From positions 8,866,001-8,930,000 of the forward strand of contig NC_079514.1 in the NCBI RefSeq assembly GCF_000801105.2: a stretch of 64,000 nt of DNA, read 5' to 3'. Origin of the DNA: Raphanus sativus. Its lineage: Eukaryota; Streptophyta; Magnoliopsida; Brassicales; Brassicaceae. The notes beneath the pieces are model-generated. The model did no database searches. It saw only the letters and a list, made by a program, of their open reading frames with translations, and was not told where the DNA came from. Every line of letters starts with the position of its first letter. Position 1 is the stretch's first letter. Shown in pieces: positions 47,218 through 60,900 of this stretch. A program made the translations under genes and the position numbers.

Positions 47218-49906
47218 TTAGATAGAAGAGATCTTCATGTTATCTATCTTTTCTTGAGTCTCCATGTCGATCACATTCTGCAACGCTCCTTCACCAGTCA
47301 AGAAACTCGGTTGATTTGTCGATGCAAGGAGTCTAGCCCACATCCTATCCGTTAACTTCACCGTATTCGTCACTTCTGTCACTCGCTTCACAAGTACAAC
47401 ATGTTGTCACTCAGTTTAAGAGCCATGGGACAAACTTGTAATGATCATGTAATTCTAAGAATATGATCAAAGAAGTAAAAAAAAAAAAAAAAGCTTACAG
47501 AAATTGGGATGTAAGCATGTCTGCTGTTAACTGGTCCAACTGTGAAACCTGAGTACCCAGCCATTGCTCCATGAACTGCACTTTGCGCAAGAAGAGTGCA
47601 ATAGACATTGTCTGATGCGTTACTCGGTATTGCTCTTATCATATACGTCGGATCTGTAATAAACAAAAAGTAAGAATGTGTTCAATGAAACGCGCATGAC
47701 ACATACAGTGAATCTTCTGAAGATATATACATACCTATGTACTTCATGTTTATTGTCATTTTCCGAACATTAGTAAAATGATCCTGCGACATTGAGTTCA
47801 CAAAAAACTCATCTTAAAAATGTTCTGGAAAAAAAAAACAACTAGAAACAATTTTTCTAACTTCAAGGAAATAATAATAATAATAATACCTTAATCTGCT
47901 GAGTCAACCATAGTCCCACATCAAGCAAGAGTCTGTTTCCTGACGCATCTTTAGTCTCAGACGCACGCATGCTTTGAGCAACATAGTCCTGTCCAGCTCC
48001 TTCGGCTATCACAATAACCATGTGGCTATTCTCCTTGAGTCGTTGTTCAATAAACTCAAAGAGCCCACCCTTCCCTTCAAGGAAGAATGGTGACTCTGGA
48101 ATCAGGCAACAATCCTGCCCACACATTCCATTGTTTACTAACGCCAAATATATATAAAAACTTTATTGTGACAAAAAATTTAACAATCGCAAAAGAGTCT
48201 ATTTACCACATCACGGTTCGCTAAAGTTGCAATCATAGCAATAAAACCTGCAGAGAGTTTTGTTTCCACCAAAAAAAAAAAAGTTTTAAACTTCATATCC
48301 ACAAAAAAAAAGAAAGTAAACAAACCACAGAAAGAATATTTCTCACCGCTGTATCTGCCCATGAGTTTAACAATTCCAACTCCATTCTCCACGCTCTCCA
48401 CTTCTACGTGCGCAGCATTAATAGCTCTCTGAGCTTCCTCAACAGCAGTGTCAAACCCAAATGATTTGTCAATCACCTAAATAAGATGTATAAGAAACTC
48501 CATATGAAAATCAAAATAGACAAAAAAAAAAAACATCGAGTTCTTACAGCAATGTCATTATCAATTGTCTTGGGGATGCCAGAAACCGCCACCTGAAGAC
48601 CACGCCTCTCTACTTCCTGAAGCAAGTATCAATATAAATCACATAATGCTCACAGAACTACTAACAAGTGAAGATGATGAAATCAAATCACCTTGTATAT
48701 CTTCTCTGCACCCTTTTGCGTCCCATCACCTCCAATAATATACACCTGGAAACTATAGATTAGACATAGAAAAATTGGTTATTAGTTTATGTTAGCAACC
48801 TGGTTTATTCCTCTATCTTGAATGTTATCAACAATCTTGGCTGTATCATGCCCTCCTCTCGAGGTCTGAAGAAAGGTGCCACCACGTTTATGGATATCAT
48901 TAACCACTTTAGGCGTCAAAATCAGTGTGTTTTTGGAGTAAAAGCCTTTATATCCTCCCTGGATGCCAAGAATATTACTGACACCATACATATTGTTCAA
49001 TCCGCATACGATTTCCCGTATGACCGTGTTAATCCCAGGGCACAAGCCCCCACATGTCACTATGCAAGCTTTTACTTCATCTGATCTGAAGTACACCTGA
49101 GAAAAAAAAAAAAAAAAAACTTAAACACAGGTTTCGAAAATATTTTTTACAAAAAAAAAGAAGAAAAACATACTCTTTCGCGAGGCCCTGCTCGCCTAAA
49201 GTGTACTCCTCGCTTACTTCCCTTCTGAACTACAATCTAAAACATGAAGAGAAAAAAATTAAAGAAGAAGATCTCACAAGTCAATATATATAATAAGTTA
49301 ACATCAAAGCTTACATTTTGTGCAACCACATCATCGGAACTGACAAAGGTTCGCCTACAGAAACAGCCATAAACATTACATTATACTATACATAACAAAC
49401 CCTTGAAGACATTCACTATTTTACATACTAATGCCTACGTAGAAGAAGTTAAACTTACTTAACAATGGCGTACGCTTGGCTTTCCTTCAATGGATTTGGG
49501 TACGACTGTGACATCAGAAACAAATCTTATGAAACCCAAAGTTATAACCTTTTAAATGTAAAAACTCATGATTTGAATGTACATATGCACTAAATAGACA
49601 CAGGAGGAGTTTTACCGGCAAATCAGGGAGGAAGGTTGTCAAGTGAGGGACGTCTTCTAGCACAAACCCATCGTCTTCGTCTGGTCTCAATCCATCTGAG
49701 CACTGAGCTCTGATTAAGCGGTGGTTACGGTGGGAGATTCGAGGAAAGACTGAGACTTTCTTCAAACTCAAAGCAGGAACAGGAACATGAACAGGGAGAC
49801 GACGAAGGACGTTGGAAGAAGAAGAAGAAGAAGAAGGGCTTATAGTAAGTGATGAAAGGTTGGGCGGCTTTGTAGTTGACCCAATAAACGAAATCGAAGC
49901 TTCCAT
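47218..49906 (-). CDS. PFK4: ATP-dependent 6-phosphofructokinase 4, chloroplastic
   Basis: Thirteen exons on the minus strand: 49906-49616, 49505-49459, 49354-49315, 49236-49174, 49096-48800, 48745-48692, 48616-48548, 48476-48347, 48247-48207, 48114-47890, 47783-47735, 47653-47499 and 47385-47218. They close in frame to 542 residues. It phosphorylates fructose 6-phosphate to the 1,6-bisphosphate in plastid glycolysis. The first 65 residues are Ser/Arg-rich and look like a transit peptide. Motifs: [26 protein letters not shown] with the catalytic Asp, [26 protein letters not shown] and [11 protein letters not shown]. The C-terminus ends NMKISSI. It matches Arabidopsis PFK4 (At5g61580; about 530 residues). 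The ATG is 516 bp from the PPR start, on the opposite strand. Confidence 0.96.
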
Positions 49907-50422
49907 TCGTATTTGTATTCGTACGGAGAGATGAATCCGAGATCGTGGGAATGATTTGAAGATCCGCTTGTGGGATTGATTTCAGTGGAGAAAAATAGTA
50001 CAAAAAAAAAAACAGATCTTTAGTTGAAAAAAATTGTAAATATATACTCTTGTCGTTACTCGTTACACAAATTCAAGAGCTTTCTGATAATATTGGAGGA
50101 AATCGATAATGATTATAAAAACTCAGAAGACGTACAAACAAAGAAAAACACATGCCGTTTCTAGTAAATGTGTTAGCACTGCTTGCCGTTTTATAACGTT
50201 TTTTTAGTTCGGTACTTTCGTTGAACGTAAATCCTCTGTTTTTCCCCGGGGAATTAATTATCCACTCCTTGCCGGAATCCTCTCTTACTGGGACATCTGA
50301 GATGAGCACCTCTGTCGGGATATCGTTTCCTCTGACCATTAAACTACCTGAAGCTCCATCATCTGTAATAACTCTATCTCTGTACTCCTTTTATCTTTAA
50401 AGCAGCTTCCTTTTTTTCATTC

Positions 50423-52649
50423 ATGACGAGTTTCGATCTCGTGTTCCCAGACAGGAACCTCATCGGTGTTTCCACCATCACAGACCAACCAAAACCCCAA
50501 AGAAATCTCAATCTCATCATCTTATCCAGTTACATCACTGACAGAGCTTTTACGAGATTCTGCAGACCAAACCTGCCTTCAGAAAACGAAATCGATTCAC
50601 GGGATCGTCGCCAAGTCTCACCTCACGTCGAAACCCTTGACGCTGGTGCTGAACCAGATGGTCATCGCGTATTCCAAAAGCTCGGACTTCCGCTCCGCGC
50701 GCCAGGTGTTCGACGAAATTCCCCACAAGAGCGTCTTCTCGTGGACCGTGCTGATCGTCGGAGCGAACGAGAACGGGTTTCACCGCGACGGGTTCGGCTA
50801 CTTCGTCGAGATGATGCGCCGCGGCGATGTTCCCCCCGACGAATACGCTCTTTCCGCCGCGGCGCAGGCGTGTGCTGGCTGCTGCCGCTGTGTGGACGAC
50901 GGCGGCGGCGTTGTTGAAATGGTTCACGCTCAGGTTTTGATCCGCGGGTTTTCTTCGTCTCTTGCGTTTGTTGTTGTTAACACCTCTCTGCTTAGCGTGT
51001 ACGCTAAGCTGGGGAGGGTTGGGGATTCCGTTAAGGTGTTCCTCTCCATGGAGAGACGTAACGAGGTTTCGTGGAACGCGATGGTATCAGGGTTTGTGTC
51101 GAACTGTTTCTACTCGGAAGCGTTCGTTAGTTTCTTGAGGATGCTGGACGAAGGGGTTAGACCGAACGTGCCGTGTTTTATCAGCGTTTCCAAAGCTGTT
51201 GGGAAGCTGGGGGATGTTGAGAAAGGTAGATACGTTGCTCGTGTTGCTTTAGAGATGGGTTTGCAGTCGAACGTCCACGTGGGAACAGCTTTGATTGATA
51301 TGTTTGCGAAATGTGGATGCTTAGCCGAAGCGAGGTTTGTTTTCGAGTCGAGTTTCTCTGGATGCGGAGTTAATTTACCGTGGAACGCTTTGTTATCTGG
51401 TTATACGAGTTCTAGGGAGGGAGAAGAAGCGATGTTGCTGTTCCTTAGAATGTGTCAGAATGATGTCAAGCGAGATGTATACACGTATTGCAGTGCGTTG
51501 AATTCGATTGCTGAGATGAGGTCTTTGGGATATGTAAAGCAGGTTCATGGAATGATCGTGAAAGGTGGGAGAGAAACGAGTGGTGTGAGTCTTTTCAACG
51601 TCTTGATGGATGCATACGGAAAATGCGGCGAACTTGGAGCGATGAGGAAGCTTTTTGATATTACTAAGGAGGAGGAAGCTAACCAGATCTCATGGACAAC
51701 GCTCGTGACAGCTTATTCTCAGTCTTCTGAGTGGGAGGAAGCTCTAAGCGTTTTCTCCCAGATGAGAGAAACGGGGTTTCAACCCAACCACGTCACGTTT
51801 TCAGCTGTGCTTGCGTCGTGTGCTAGCCTCAGTTTTCTTGAATACGGGCAGCAAGTACACAGCTTGGCGCACAAAACTGGCTTCGCCGAAGACAAATGCG
51901 TCGAGAGTGCTCTCATCGACATGTACGCGAAATGCGGTAGCGTGAGAGACGCCATCAAGGTGTTTGAATCTTTGGAAGACCCTGATGCCATTTCATGGAC
52001 GGCAATGATATCTGGATACGCCCAACACGGCATGGCGAAAGACGCCTTGAGACTCTTTAGAAAGATGGAGCAGCTAGTCTTTCCAAAACCCACTTCTGTT
52101 ACGTTCCTGTGTCTTCTGTTTGCTTGCAGCCACGGAGGACTGGTGGATGAAGGCTTGAGGTGTTTTCATTTGATGGAGGAAAAATATGGGCTGGTCCCGG
52201 AGATTGAACATTACGCTTGTGTGGTTGATATCCTGGGGCGTGTGGGACGTCTGTCTGAAGCGTGGGAGTTTATAATGAAGATGCCAATAGAACCTGATGA
52301 GAAAGTCTGGTCGACGTTGCTTGGAGCGTGTAGGGTTCATGGGAACATTCGGTTGGCAGAGATTGCTGCTCAAAAGGTTATCTCTTATAAACCAGAAGAT
52401 TCAGCTGCTCTTGTTCTCTTGTCAAACGCATACAGAGAAGCTGGGAATATTGAAGCTGAATTGAGTGTAAGAAATGTGATGAACTCTCAAGGCATGAGAA
52501 AAGAACCTGGTCTGAGCTGGATTACTATTGGAGGTCAAATCCACAAGTTCTGCTCTGGGGATCAACACCATCCCCAGAAGGATGATATATACAGAACTCT
52601 GCATGATTTGATGGAGAAAGTAAAGAGTAAAAAAGCATTGAATATGTGA
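50423..52649 (+). CDS. PLS-class pentatricopeptide repeat protein, E/E+ type; start disturbed
   Basis: An intronless frame with family sequence from about 50480 to the stop at 52647-52649, roughly 720 residues. Repeats alternate in the PLS pattern (NALLSGYTSSREGEEAML, ALIDMYAKCGS, SWTAMISGYAQHG). The C-terminus carries E and E+ motifs (WSTLLGACRVHGN, KEPGLSWI) without a DYW domain. Such proteins bind organelle RNA and usually help editing, in mitochondria or plastids. No ATG lies in frame before the first repeat; TGA at 50424-50426 closes that frame. The ATG at 50423 (MTSFDLVFPD) is in another frame that overlaps it, so a one-base shift near 50480-50515 is likely. The stretch 50640-50900 is unusually GC-rich. 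I recognise no Arabidopsis counterpart at this place. Confidence 0.8.
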
Positions 52650-53074
52650 ATATGTGCTTAAACGTACACTACAAGATTAATTTCATGATGTTTCAGCGCA
52701 CAATGCTATGAGAAACAACTTCAAGGACATTACATTCAAGAAACTGATGTTCTAGGGTTACTCAAGGGCCTTCTGAAGTTCTTTGAATCCCTTGTTGGCG
52801 TCTGAAAATATCTTCCTTTCTCCATCCACTATTCTGGAAGTCCTGACTAATCAAAATTTCGATCCTATCTTCTCTGTAAGTATCAACAATCTAGAACATG
52901 TGATATGTATTGTATTGTATCATCCATGTGTGAAATTTTGTTCAAGAAGGCTCTCTCCCCTGATTTATCTGCTCTACGCTGTTATCTATCTTGAAAGTAT
53001 CTGAATGCTTGAAAGATTCGAACTTTCTCTTGGCTTTGTCTGTTCTGCTGCAGATTAGTCAGCTTGCTAGGGCA

Positions 53075-54964
53075 TCATTTCTTGATCTCTTCAAGTTTCC
53101 TCAACACTTGCTTGAAGCTCGGTCTAAGAGAAGGCGATGGAGAGCAACAAGACATTGCCAGCTCAATGTATTCGACAACATATTCTTTGGTCACATCTTC
53201 CTCACCACATCTCCCAAGAATCTCAGAACGGCACAAACCCAACAATTTCTCATTGTCAAGAGGAACAGAACTAGTTGAACTCTTGTTTGTTGGCAGTTTA
53301 CTCGAAACCAACTCGAGCATGATCACACCGAAACTGTAGACATCGCTCTCCTTGCTCACTTCCTTCATCTTAATCAACTCAGGCGCTTTATACCCCTCAA
53401 GAGCTGAAGCCTCTAGCACCTCTTGCCCAGCCGCAAGATTCAAGAGCAAATGCAAGCCGAAATCAGAGACTCTAGGCCTAAAACTCTGGTCCAAGAGAAC
53501 ATTCTTGGACTTGAGGTTCCCGTGAACGATAGGTTTCTGCGTTCCTGTGTGGAGATGGTCAAGAGCTTTCGCTATTCCGGTGGTGATGCTCAAAATATTG
53601 CTCCATTTGTGTGATTCAACATCTCCACCTGCCAAAACTATGATCTTCTTTAAGCACATGTTGAATAGTTATAATACTAATAAAAAACTAATGACGAAAG
53701 TTTTTGCTGATGTCGATGTTCTTTAAAACGAGATCTATAAAGTTTTTGTCTTTCATGGTGAGCATAAGAAAGTGGGACGTGACTGAAAAAAGTAGTTACC
53801 GACAAAAGATAGATCAATAATTGTAGTGATCCATACTACAAAAAGACAAGATCAATAAAGATCAGACCATTTCGTTTAGTTTGGATCATTACAGTTATCG
53901 AATGATTTGATGTAATACTCACTCCGTTTCACAACTATAAATCTTATACCTCTCACATATTAAGAAATAATTCATGCATAATAACAAATTTTGATTTATG
54001 TATGAAAAAATAATTGGGATACTATAACTTTAAGTTAATAGTTTTAATAAGAATTTTTTGAATTTAACAATTTATTCTTTTTAACTTATCTACTATGCAT
54101 AAAAAAATCTAACAAAACTGTTTTGTATGAAACAAAGTTTTTTTTTCTCAAAACAGTTTTATCTTTGTGAAATGGACGGAGGAGAAGATATTGATAACGG
54201 TTAAGTATTTTCTTAAATGCATTGATAACTGTTTTACCATTTTCCCGGGACAATGAGAACTCAGGGCTCTGTTTGTTTCCCAGGAAACAAAAACATACTG
54301 AGAAAACAAGAATCAACAAGAAGAGAGAACCCAGACACGAAAGCTAATCCAGACAGCTAAAAAGTTATTTACTTTTCTTCGAAAAAAAATAAAAGTTTGT
54401 GTCTTTTTAGTCTTTTGCGTTCCGAGAAAAACAGAGAGACTTACATCTGATGAACTCGGAGAGATTCCCGGAGTCAAAGAAGGGATGAATCATAAGCTTC
54501 TCTCCTCTGTTTCCAACGTAGAAACCCAACAGAGGAACCAAGTTATCATGTCTGACAAATCCAAGACACTCGACGACGCCATCAAACTCCTCCGGATCTG
54601 ATCTCACTGCACAGAGAGGTCGAAGGAACCTAAGCACTCTGACTTTCCCACTTCGCTGCAGACTTGCTTTGTATAATGTTCCGTAGCTTGATTTGCCGAC
54701 GACTTCTCCCGGAGCTTCGAGTACGTCGCAGATCGTGAGATCTTCTCCTCCTTCGAAGATGACAAGCTCCTCCTCCTCATCCTCCTCTGTTTCTGACCCG
54801 GAGAAGTCTTTTTTCTCGTAAGGAGATTCGACGTCGTTTTGGTGTTCGTTGGACTCTGTTCTTCTTCTTTTACATAAGATGAAGATTACGAGGATGGAGA
54901 TTCCGATCAAGAATGTAGTTGGTAGAGATACTGTAAGTATCAGTTTTAGCAAATGCGTTCTCAT
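53075..54964 (-). CDS. Membrane-anchored pseudokinase (At5g61570-like)
   Basis: Two exons, 54964-54445 and 53628-53075, phase 1, giving 357 residues. An N-terminal membrane span (about 8-31) followed by CKRRR replaces any extracellular domain. An acidic linker (EEDEEEELV) leads to a kinase fold. Key residues are altered: the usual catalytic HRD reads HGN (VHGNLKSKNVLL), and the Lys of the VAIK motif is absent (VRVLRFLRP). DFG and the APE region (YKAPEL) remain. It is therefore probably a catalytically dead receptor-like kinase acting as a scaffold. Position fits Arabidopsis At5g61570. The single intron (53629-54444) carries a MITE. Confidence 0.85.
53918..54184. mobile_element. Mariner/Stowaway-like MITE in the pseudokinase intron
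   Basis: Ends CTCACTCCGTTTCAC (53918-53932) and GTGAAATGGACGGAGGAG (54167-54184) are inverted repeats of the familiar CTCCCTCCGTTTC type. The left end is preceded by TA; the right TA is not clear. Confidence 0.65.
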
Positions 54965-54994
54965 CTCATGGGAAAGGTTTCGTCCTCTCTGTTT

Positions 54995-57900
54995 TTGGGT
55001 AGTAAAATGAGAGATTTAAAGCTTGATTTTTTTGAGGAAAAGTTTCCTTTTTTAGGTGAGGATAAAAACTGAAAAAGCAAACAAAAAATATATGAAAAAA
55101 TAATATTTTTGTTCACAGTAGTGATATCAGTACCGAGAGAGATGTATGTGAGAAATAAAATGATTAGTATATTTAAAGTTAATTCATATAAATGTAGATC
55201 TGAAAACATGTTACTTATTGTTGTATTAATGTGGACTTGTGTGTTATTTTCTTCTCTATGATTGAAATGTGTTTTATTCTCCTCTCAAGTTCCCAACCAA
55301 TTGCATGTGTTTATGACCTACTCATATCCTATTTGTCTAGGTCAATTTATTGGAAGGACTAGTTTACTCTCTTGTGGTACTAGTCTTACTAGAACTAGAT
55401 ATGGAAAATCAACAAAGGGAAATCAAACTGATCATGGACAACACAACTTGTAATTACTTTAGGCGGAAAACATGATTTAACAATAATAAAGAGATTTTAT
55501 TTGTTTATGTAATATTATTAGCCTAGAAGGCGGGCATGTTTTTGTTATAAATTTTATTTAAGAAATTTATTTTTTATATTTGTATTTTTTAATCAGATTT
55601 GTGTTTGATATTAATTTAACTTAGCACAAGTTTTGATAACTATATTAAATATGTCAAGTTGCATAACTATACACTTGTTCCGTATGTATTAAAAAAATAT
55701 TTTAACTTTATTCCTAAAGTTTGAAATATATTAGATTTTTGAGTAGTTAACTAATATAATTAGTCAAAAATATTCGTACCCAGAAAAATTTATTCAGATT
55801 CAATCCAAAAATCAAAGTTTCATACTCAATTAGATATAGTCTTTATACTCGGACGGTTCTTAAAGTTTTATATCTGAAAACCAATTTCAAACCAGTCCGC
55901 ACCGAAAACCGAACAAATTTTTTGAAAAATATTTGAATTTTTTTTAATATATTCTGTTAAATATGTGTGTCTAAGTGGGTTAATACAGTTTTCACTAACT
56001 TGAGATAAAATCACATTTAATAAATTTAATAAATATTTTTAATTGAATAACCTATTTAAAACCCGTTAAACTAAATAAGTTTTATATGAATATTTTTTCG
56101 AAACTCAAAGATTCACAATTTCAAAAATATCTTGAGTTTTTTATTTGGAAAATTTGAAAATATATATGGTTACAAAATATGTTTTTTTGTGTGTAAATGC
56201 CTACAAAATATGTTTTTCGTTTGTAACTACATTAAATAAGTCAAGTTTCATAACTATGCACTCATGTCATATATATGTATTTCAAAAGCTATTTTTAAAA
56301 TTTTATTCATAAAGTTTGCAACATATTATATATTTTTAGTATTTTTTTATGTTATACCAGTTATAACTGCCCATATTTTATTACTGAACTTAAGTAGGTG
56401 TTTTATAAAAAATATAACTGATACACGTCTCAGGATGTCAAAAAAAAAAAATTACATCTATATATATAACTGCTTGTCGTTTGTAACTGATTAAATTGAG
56501 TGGGGGGAGACTAATATAAAAAGGAAAAATAATTAGATGCAGTTAGAGAATTAAAGTAATCCCGAGTTTATGGTTTTCGAAATGGTGGTTACAAAAAATA
56601 TATTTAGATACAGTTAGAAAATATAAAGTTTATTTTTTGTGTATGTATTGTTGAAAAAATTAGTTGGACACAACCTGATATCAATTGGTCATGCTGGAGA
56701 ATTAATAGAATAGATGACAATCTTTCCTCCCACAACGAATAGTCCTTATGTAGTCCCAGTCCCGCACGCAATTGTCATATACTGACATATCAAAGGTTGG
56801 AGAGGGGACCCTTCATGCCACAGGCTTTCAACAATCACAACTCACTTGAAATGTTGCTTTATGAATTATGCAACAATTTTTCCAGATTTATACTGGTTAA
56901 TTTTATTACATTGACCCATTCATTCTGAAACATGGTCAATGCATGCATTGATTACAAGGGGTTTACTAGTTTGTATATTTTATAGTATAAAAGATCCATG
57001 TGGTTATTGAATGACTAGTCTTTATATTGGTCTTTCTTAGCAGAATAAGCTAGGCTAGGTCTTGACAATATCACACACCATTTATTTGTTTACTGGTCTG
57101 TATAGAACCCACACTATTTAATGGCCTATCTAGGTGTCTTGACAATATCACATAACCAGATTTGTATATGTATACTGTTATTTATTAACCTAGGCAACAT
57201 TTATATTCAATAAAATCGTAGTTGACAAAAGTCACAAAATTTACGAATTGATTTTTTTCTGCATACCATTCAATTGAAACTATTCTTTTTCCTATGGGAC
57301 CGATAGGTGTTAAGAAAAAACAAAAGTAGTTGGACCAAACAGAATAATAAAAGATATATCTTCTTAATGGGAACCATATAGGCCAACTTTACGATCCTAT
57401 CATATTCATTGAATAAATCATTCACAACTAAAGATTAGAAAAATGTACCTTTCCAATGCAAATTGAATTTGAATACTTTTTTCCAGCTATGTTTTTTCTC
57501 AATCAAGTTTCATTTACAGTAGTATTCAACAAAACTGGACGTTATAATGTTTATTTTTAGAAAATATATATAGACATGTATGGAATGTATGTACAAATAC
57601 AATACAAGAAAATATGATAAAACAAAAAACAATACTACTGTACTGCAAGTGCGCAGTCAAAACCTATAAGTTATAGCCTATTTGTTCACTAAAGTGAATA
57701 CGGTTTACTTTTTTTTTGACAAATAAGGTCACTAGGTTTTACGTACAAGAACTCCATATTTTCAGTATGTATAAACATCATCTACCTATTCTTGTAGTCG
57801 TGTGTGTATGTGTGCGCAAAGAGTGGTGTAACTAAAACACAATGATGCATGTTAGTCGACGAGAGAGTTTAGCCTTGTCTTGTAACTTTGAACATTTTTT
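54995..57900. other. Long AT-rich intergenic region
   Basis: No gene recognised. 'acaaaatatgttttt' type phrases recur near 56170-56215. The blocks 55620-55680 and 56220-56280 are near duplicates ('aactatattaaatatgtcaagttgcataactata...'). Confidence 0.5.
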
Positions 57901-60900
57901 CTATTTAACTGTATGTGATGATTTCCACTCCTTAATAGCAAAAAGAAGAGAATGATTAGGAAGAAGAGTTTGGTTAGGAAAGGGCGAATCCGTCATTGGA
58001 GATTTATGATTCTTCTCAAGCCATTCCTTAATGGCTCTCTTCTCGTATGTATATCCATCCGAAGCAACAAATGGATTCTCCATCACATCCTAATATTCAT
58101 CAATTAAAAATGATCAAAAATCAAGAACGGAAAGACAATAAATCTGATCATTATCATTGAATTACCTTAGTTATTGGACAATAGAAATGGCTCGGAGCGT
58201 GGCTGTGATTGTTGTTTAGGGCTTCAAAATACACGTTTCTTGCGTCGGAAGCAACGTCCTTTAACCGTTCAAGAACCGGTAGAATTTCTTTCCCTAAATA
58301 AGGACGGTCACGCTTCCTCATCTCGGCACATCTAAGCCCTATCATAACCATCTCTTTCGCTTCCTTAACCGGCCAGTCTCCAGCAGATTTATCCAAAATC
58401 TCTGAAAAATTCCCGGTTTGATCTCTCAACGCTTTCTCAACCGAATGAGCCAAACCCATCGCGGACCTAGCCGTGGCTAGCTGAAGAAGTATGATCCCAA
58501 ACGCGTAGATATCAGATTCTGGAGTCACCACACCGGTTCTTTGGTACTCGGGGTCGATGTAGAAGAACGTTCCAACCGGACCGGTCTCGTTGAAAACTGT
58601 TGATGCATGGGAAGGGTCGAGGTTAACCATTTTCGAAAGGCCTACGTCACCGATTTTGCTCACATTGTTCCGGTCTAGGAGTATATTAGCCGGTTTAAGA
58701 TCGCGGTGAACGATTGGTCTTGGCTCGTTCGTGTGGAGAAAGTAGAGCGCTGAAGCGATCTCCCAAGCGATTCTGAACCGCTCAAACCATAGTAACGGAG
58801 CGTCAGTGTTTGGTCTGCGTTTCATGAGTCTTTCCTCTAGGTTCCCGTTGTGCATGTACTCGTAGACCAAGCTGCCGCGTTCAGGACACGCGCCTAGGAG
58901 GAGAAGCAAGTGCGGGTGACGAATCTTGCTAAGAATCTCAAGCTGAAGATGACAATCGTTTGAGAAAACAGTAACTATTATTCTTCAAGGTTGAAAAGTA
59001 TTTTTTTTACCAAAAAAAGGTTGAAAAGTATTTTTTTTTAAAAAGTATTTTATTTACCTCTTGGTGAAACTGTTTGGTTAAGCTGCTTTTGTCCGAATGA
59101 AGAACCTTGACAGCTACTGTCGTGTGGTGCAAGTTACACCGGTACACGCTTCCGTACCCGCCGGATCCGATTTTGAGTTCATCGGAGAACGATGACGTGG
59201 CCTCAACGATATCTTCCCACTCAAACTTCATGTACTGTTGGCGTTGAAGCGGTCCTCCTTCAAGTGCATCCTCTAGCCTCTGCTTCTCCTTTCTAACATC
59301 TTCCGCTCTTGCTTCCGCCTCAAGTCTCTCTTCAATTTCTCTCTCAACACATTCTCTCACGAGCTCAGCTTCGCTTTCCGCCTCCTCTTGTCTCTCCCTC
59401 TCCATTTCCACCGCTTCCTCCGCGTCTTCTTCCCTTATAGTTAAGTTCTTGAGCCTTGTAGCTTCCTCTGACCGTCGCTGGTTCAGATCTTGCATCTGAC
59501 ATAACAAAAAAACAGAGGATACATATAAACTTCAACATCAAAAGAAAAAAATATATTTATAACCAAATATTGTAACAAACAATTAACCTTTTTGGTAGCA
59601 TCCAATACTTCATTTTGAGCAACTGCATACATTCCTTTGATGTGACGGAGTTCAATCTTCAGCTTCTCTAGCTCAAAGTCTTTATTCATCTGAATGTAAA
59701 GAATGCCACATTCAAAAAAAAATATAAGATCGATCACTCCACTTATCATCAATTGGTTCTAAAATGAAAGTATACCTGGCTACTGGATGAAGTAGGGTCA
59801 CTGTAGCATCCTGAGCTTGATCCTTCCTCTGTATGAGAGCTTCTCCGGCTGTGGATATCACTTTCTTTATACCTAACCAACGAGCTGTTTGTCCGGTAAT
59901 AGCCCCTTTGGTTTGGTTCATCCACATCTAGAGAGGCGGCTCTGTTATGGTGCGTATCAATACTCTTCTTTGTTCCCATATTTGTCCCGACCTTCTGGTT
60001 AACGGTTGAAAGCGCTTGGACTCTTTGATAGAGTAGAGATGTAGATGAGAATTGATGACTTGATGTCGAACTTACTGACCCTGGAACGTTAAAAGAAACA
60101 ATCAATCAAATCAAACAGATTTTTTAAGATTTTCTTGCGTCGTATAGCCAAATGAAAAATTTGTCTCGATACCAAAAAATAATTTACTAATATTATAGAT
60201 CATTTAGCATTGAATCTGTAATTGTTTTAGCCTCATGAATCGGCAAGTGAGGTAGTTAATACCTGACTGGCTACTTGAAGAGAACTGGCTTTCACTCCTA
60301 TCATCTGCAATGCTTGTTTCAATGTCTACATCGGATTTTCGAACATTAAGAAGCTTCCCTTTGGAGATAACGTGAACGGTGCAAAATCTCGGTGTAACAT
60401 CTGAGATTCTTGAAGACAAGTTGCTTCTCTTCAACTTCCTGCAAAAGAACCAAAAAAAAATTACTAAAGGAAACCAAAAGATATATAGAGAAATCTTTAG
60501 TGAAGAGAGTGTTTTGGATATGTTACCATGATGAGAAGATGATAGAAGAGGAAGCACCAATAACTAACTCACTGATTCCATGATCTTCAACCGCTTTAGA
60601 GATTGCATCAGCTACATCATCTGATTCGAGTACCATCATATCCAATTGAACCTTTCACATTTCACATTTCACGAGATTTTAGATTCTTGGTAAAAAAAAA
60701 TATATATATAAAACAAGAAAGGACCATATCCACTGTGAAGAAGTCCAACTTTAATACATACCTCTCTATGAGCAAACATGGAACTGCTTGGATGAAGCAT
60801 TTCTCTGGTTTTCCTATCAACATCTTTCTTGTAAACCGTTGTGGTCGAGTCTTTTCTTGAGGTTGAAACCGACATCGAATCTCCTGTTCTTGCAAAAAAA

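Noticed and set aside
50550..50927. Long open frame on the opposite strand of the PPR gene
   Set aside because: A by-product of the GC-rich block; no domain, and the plus strand has clear PPR repeats.
53064..53339. Plus-strand frames across the pseudokinase exon
   Set aside because: Antisense shadows of the kinase coding sequence.
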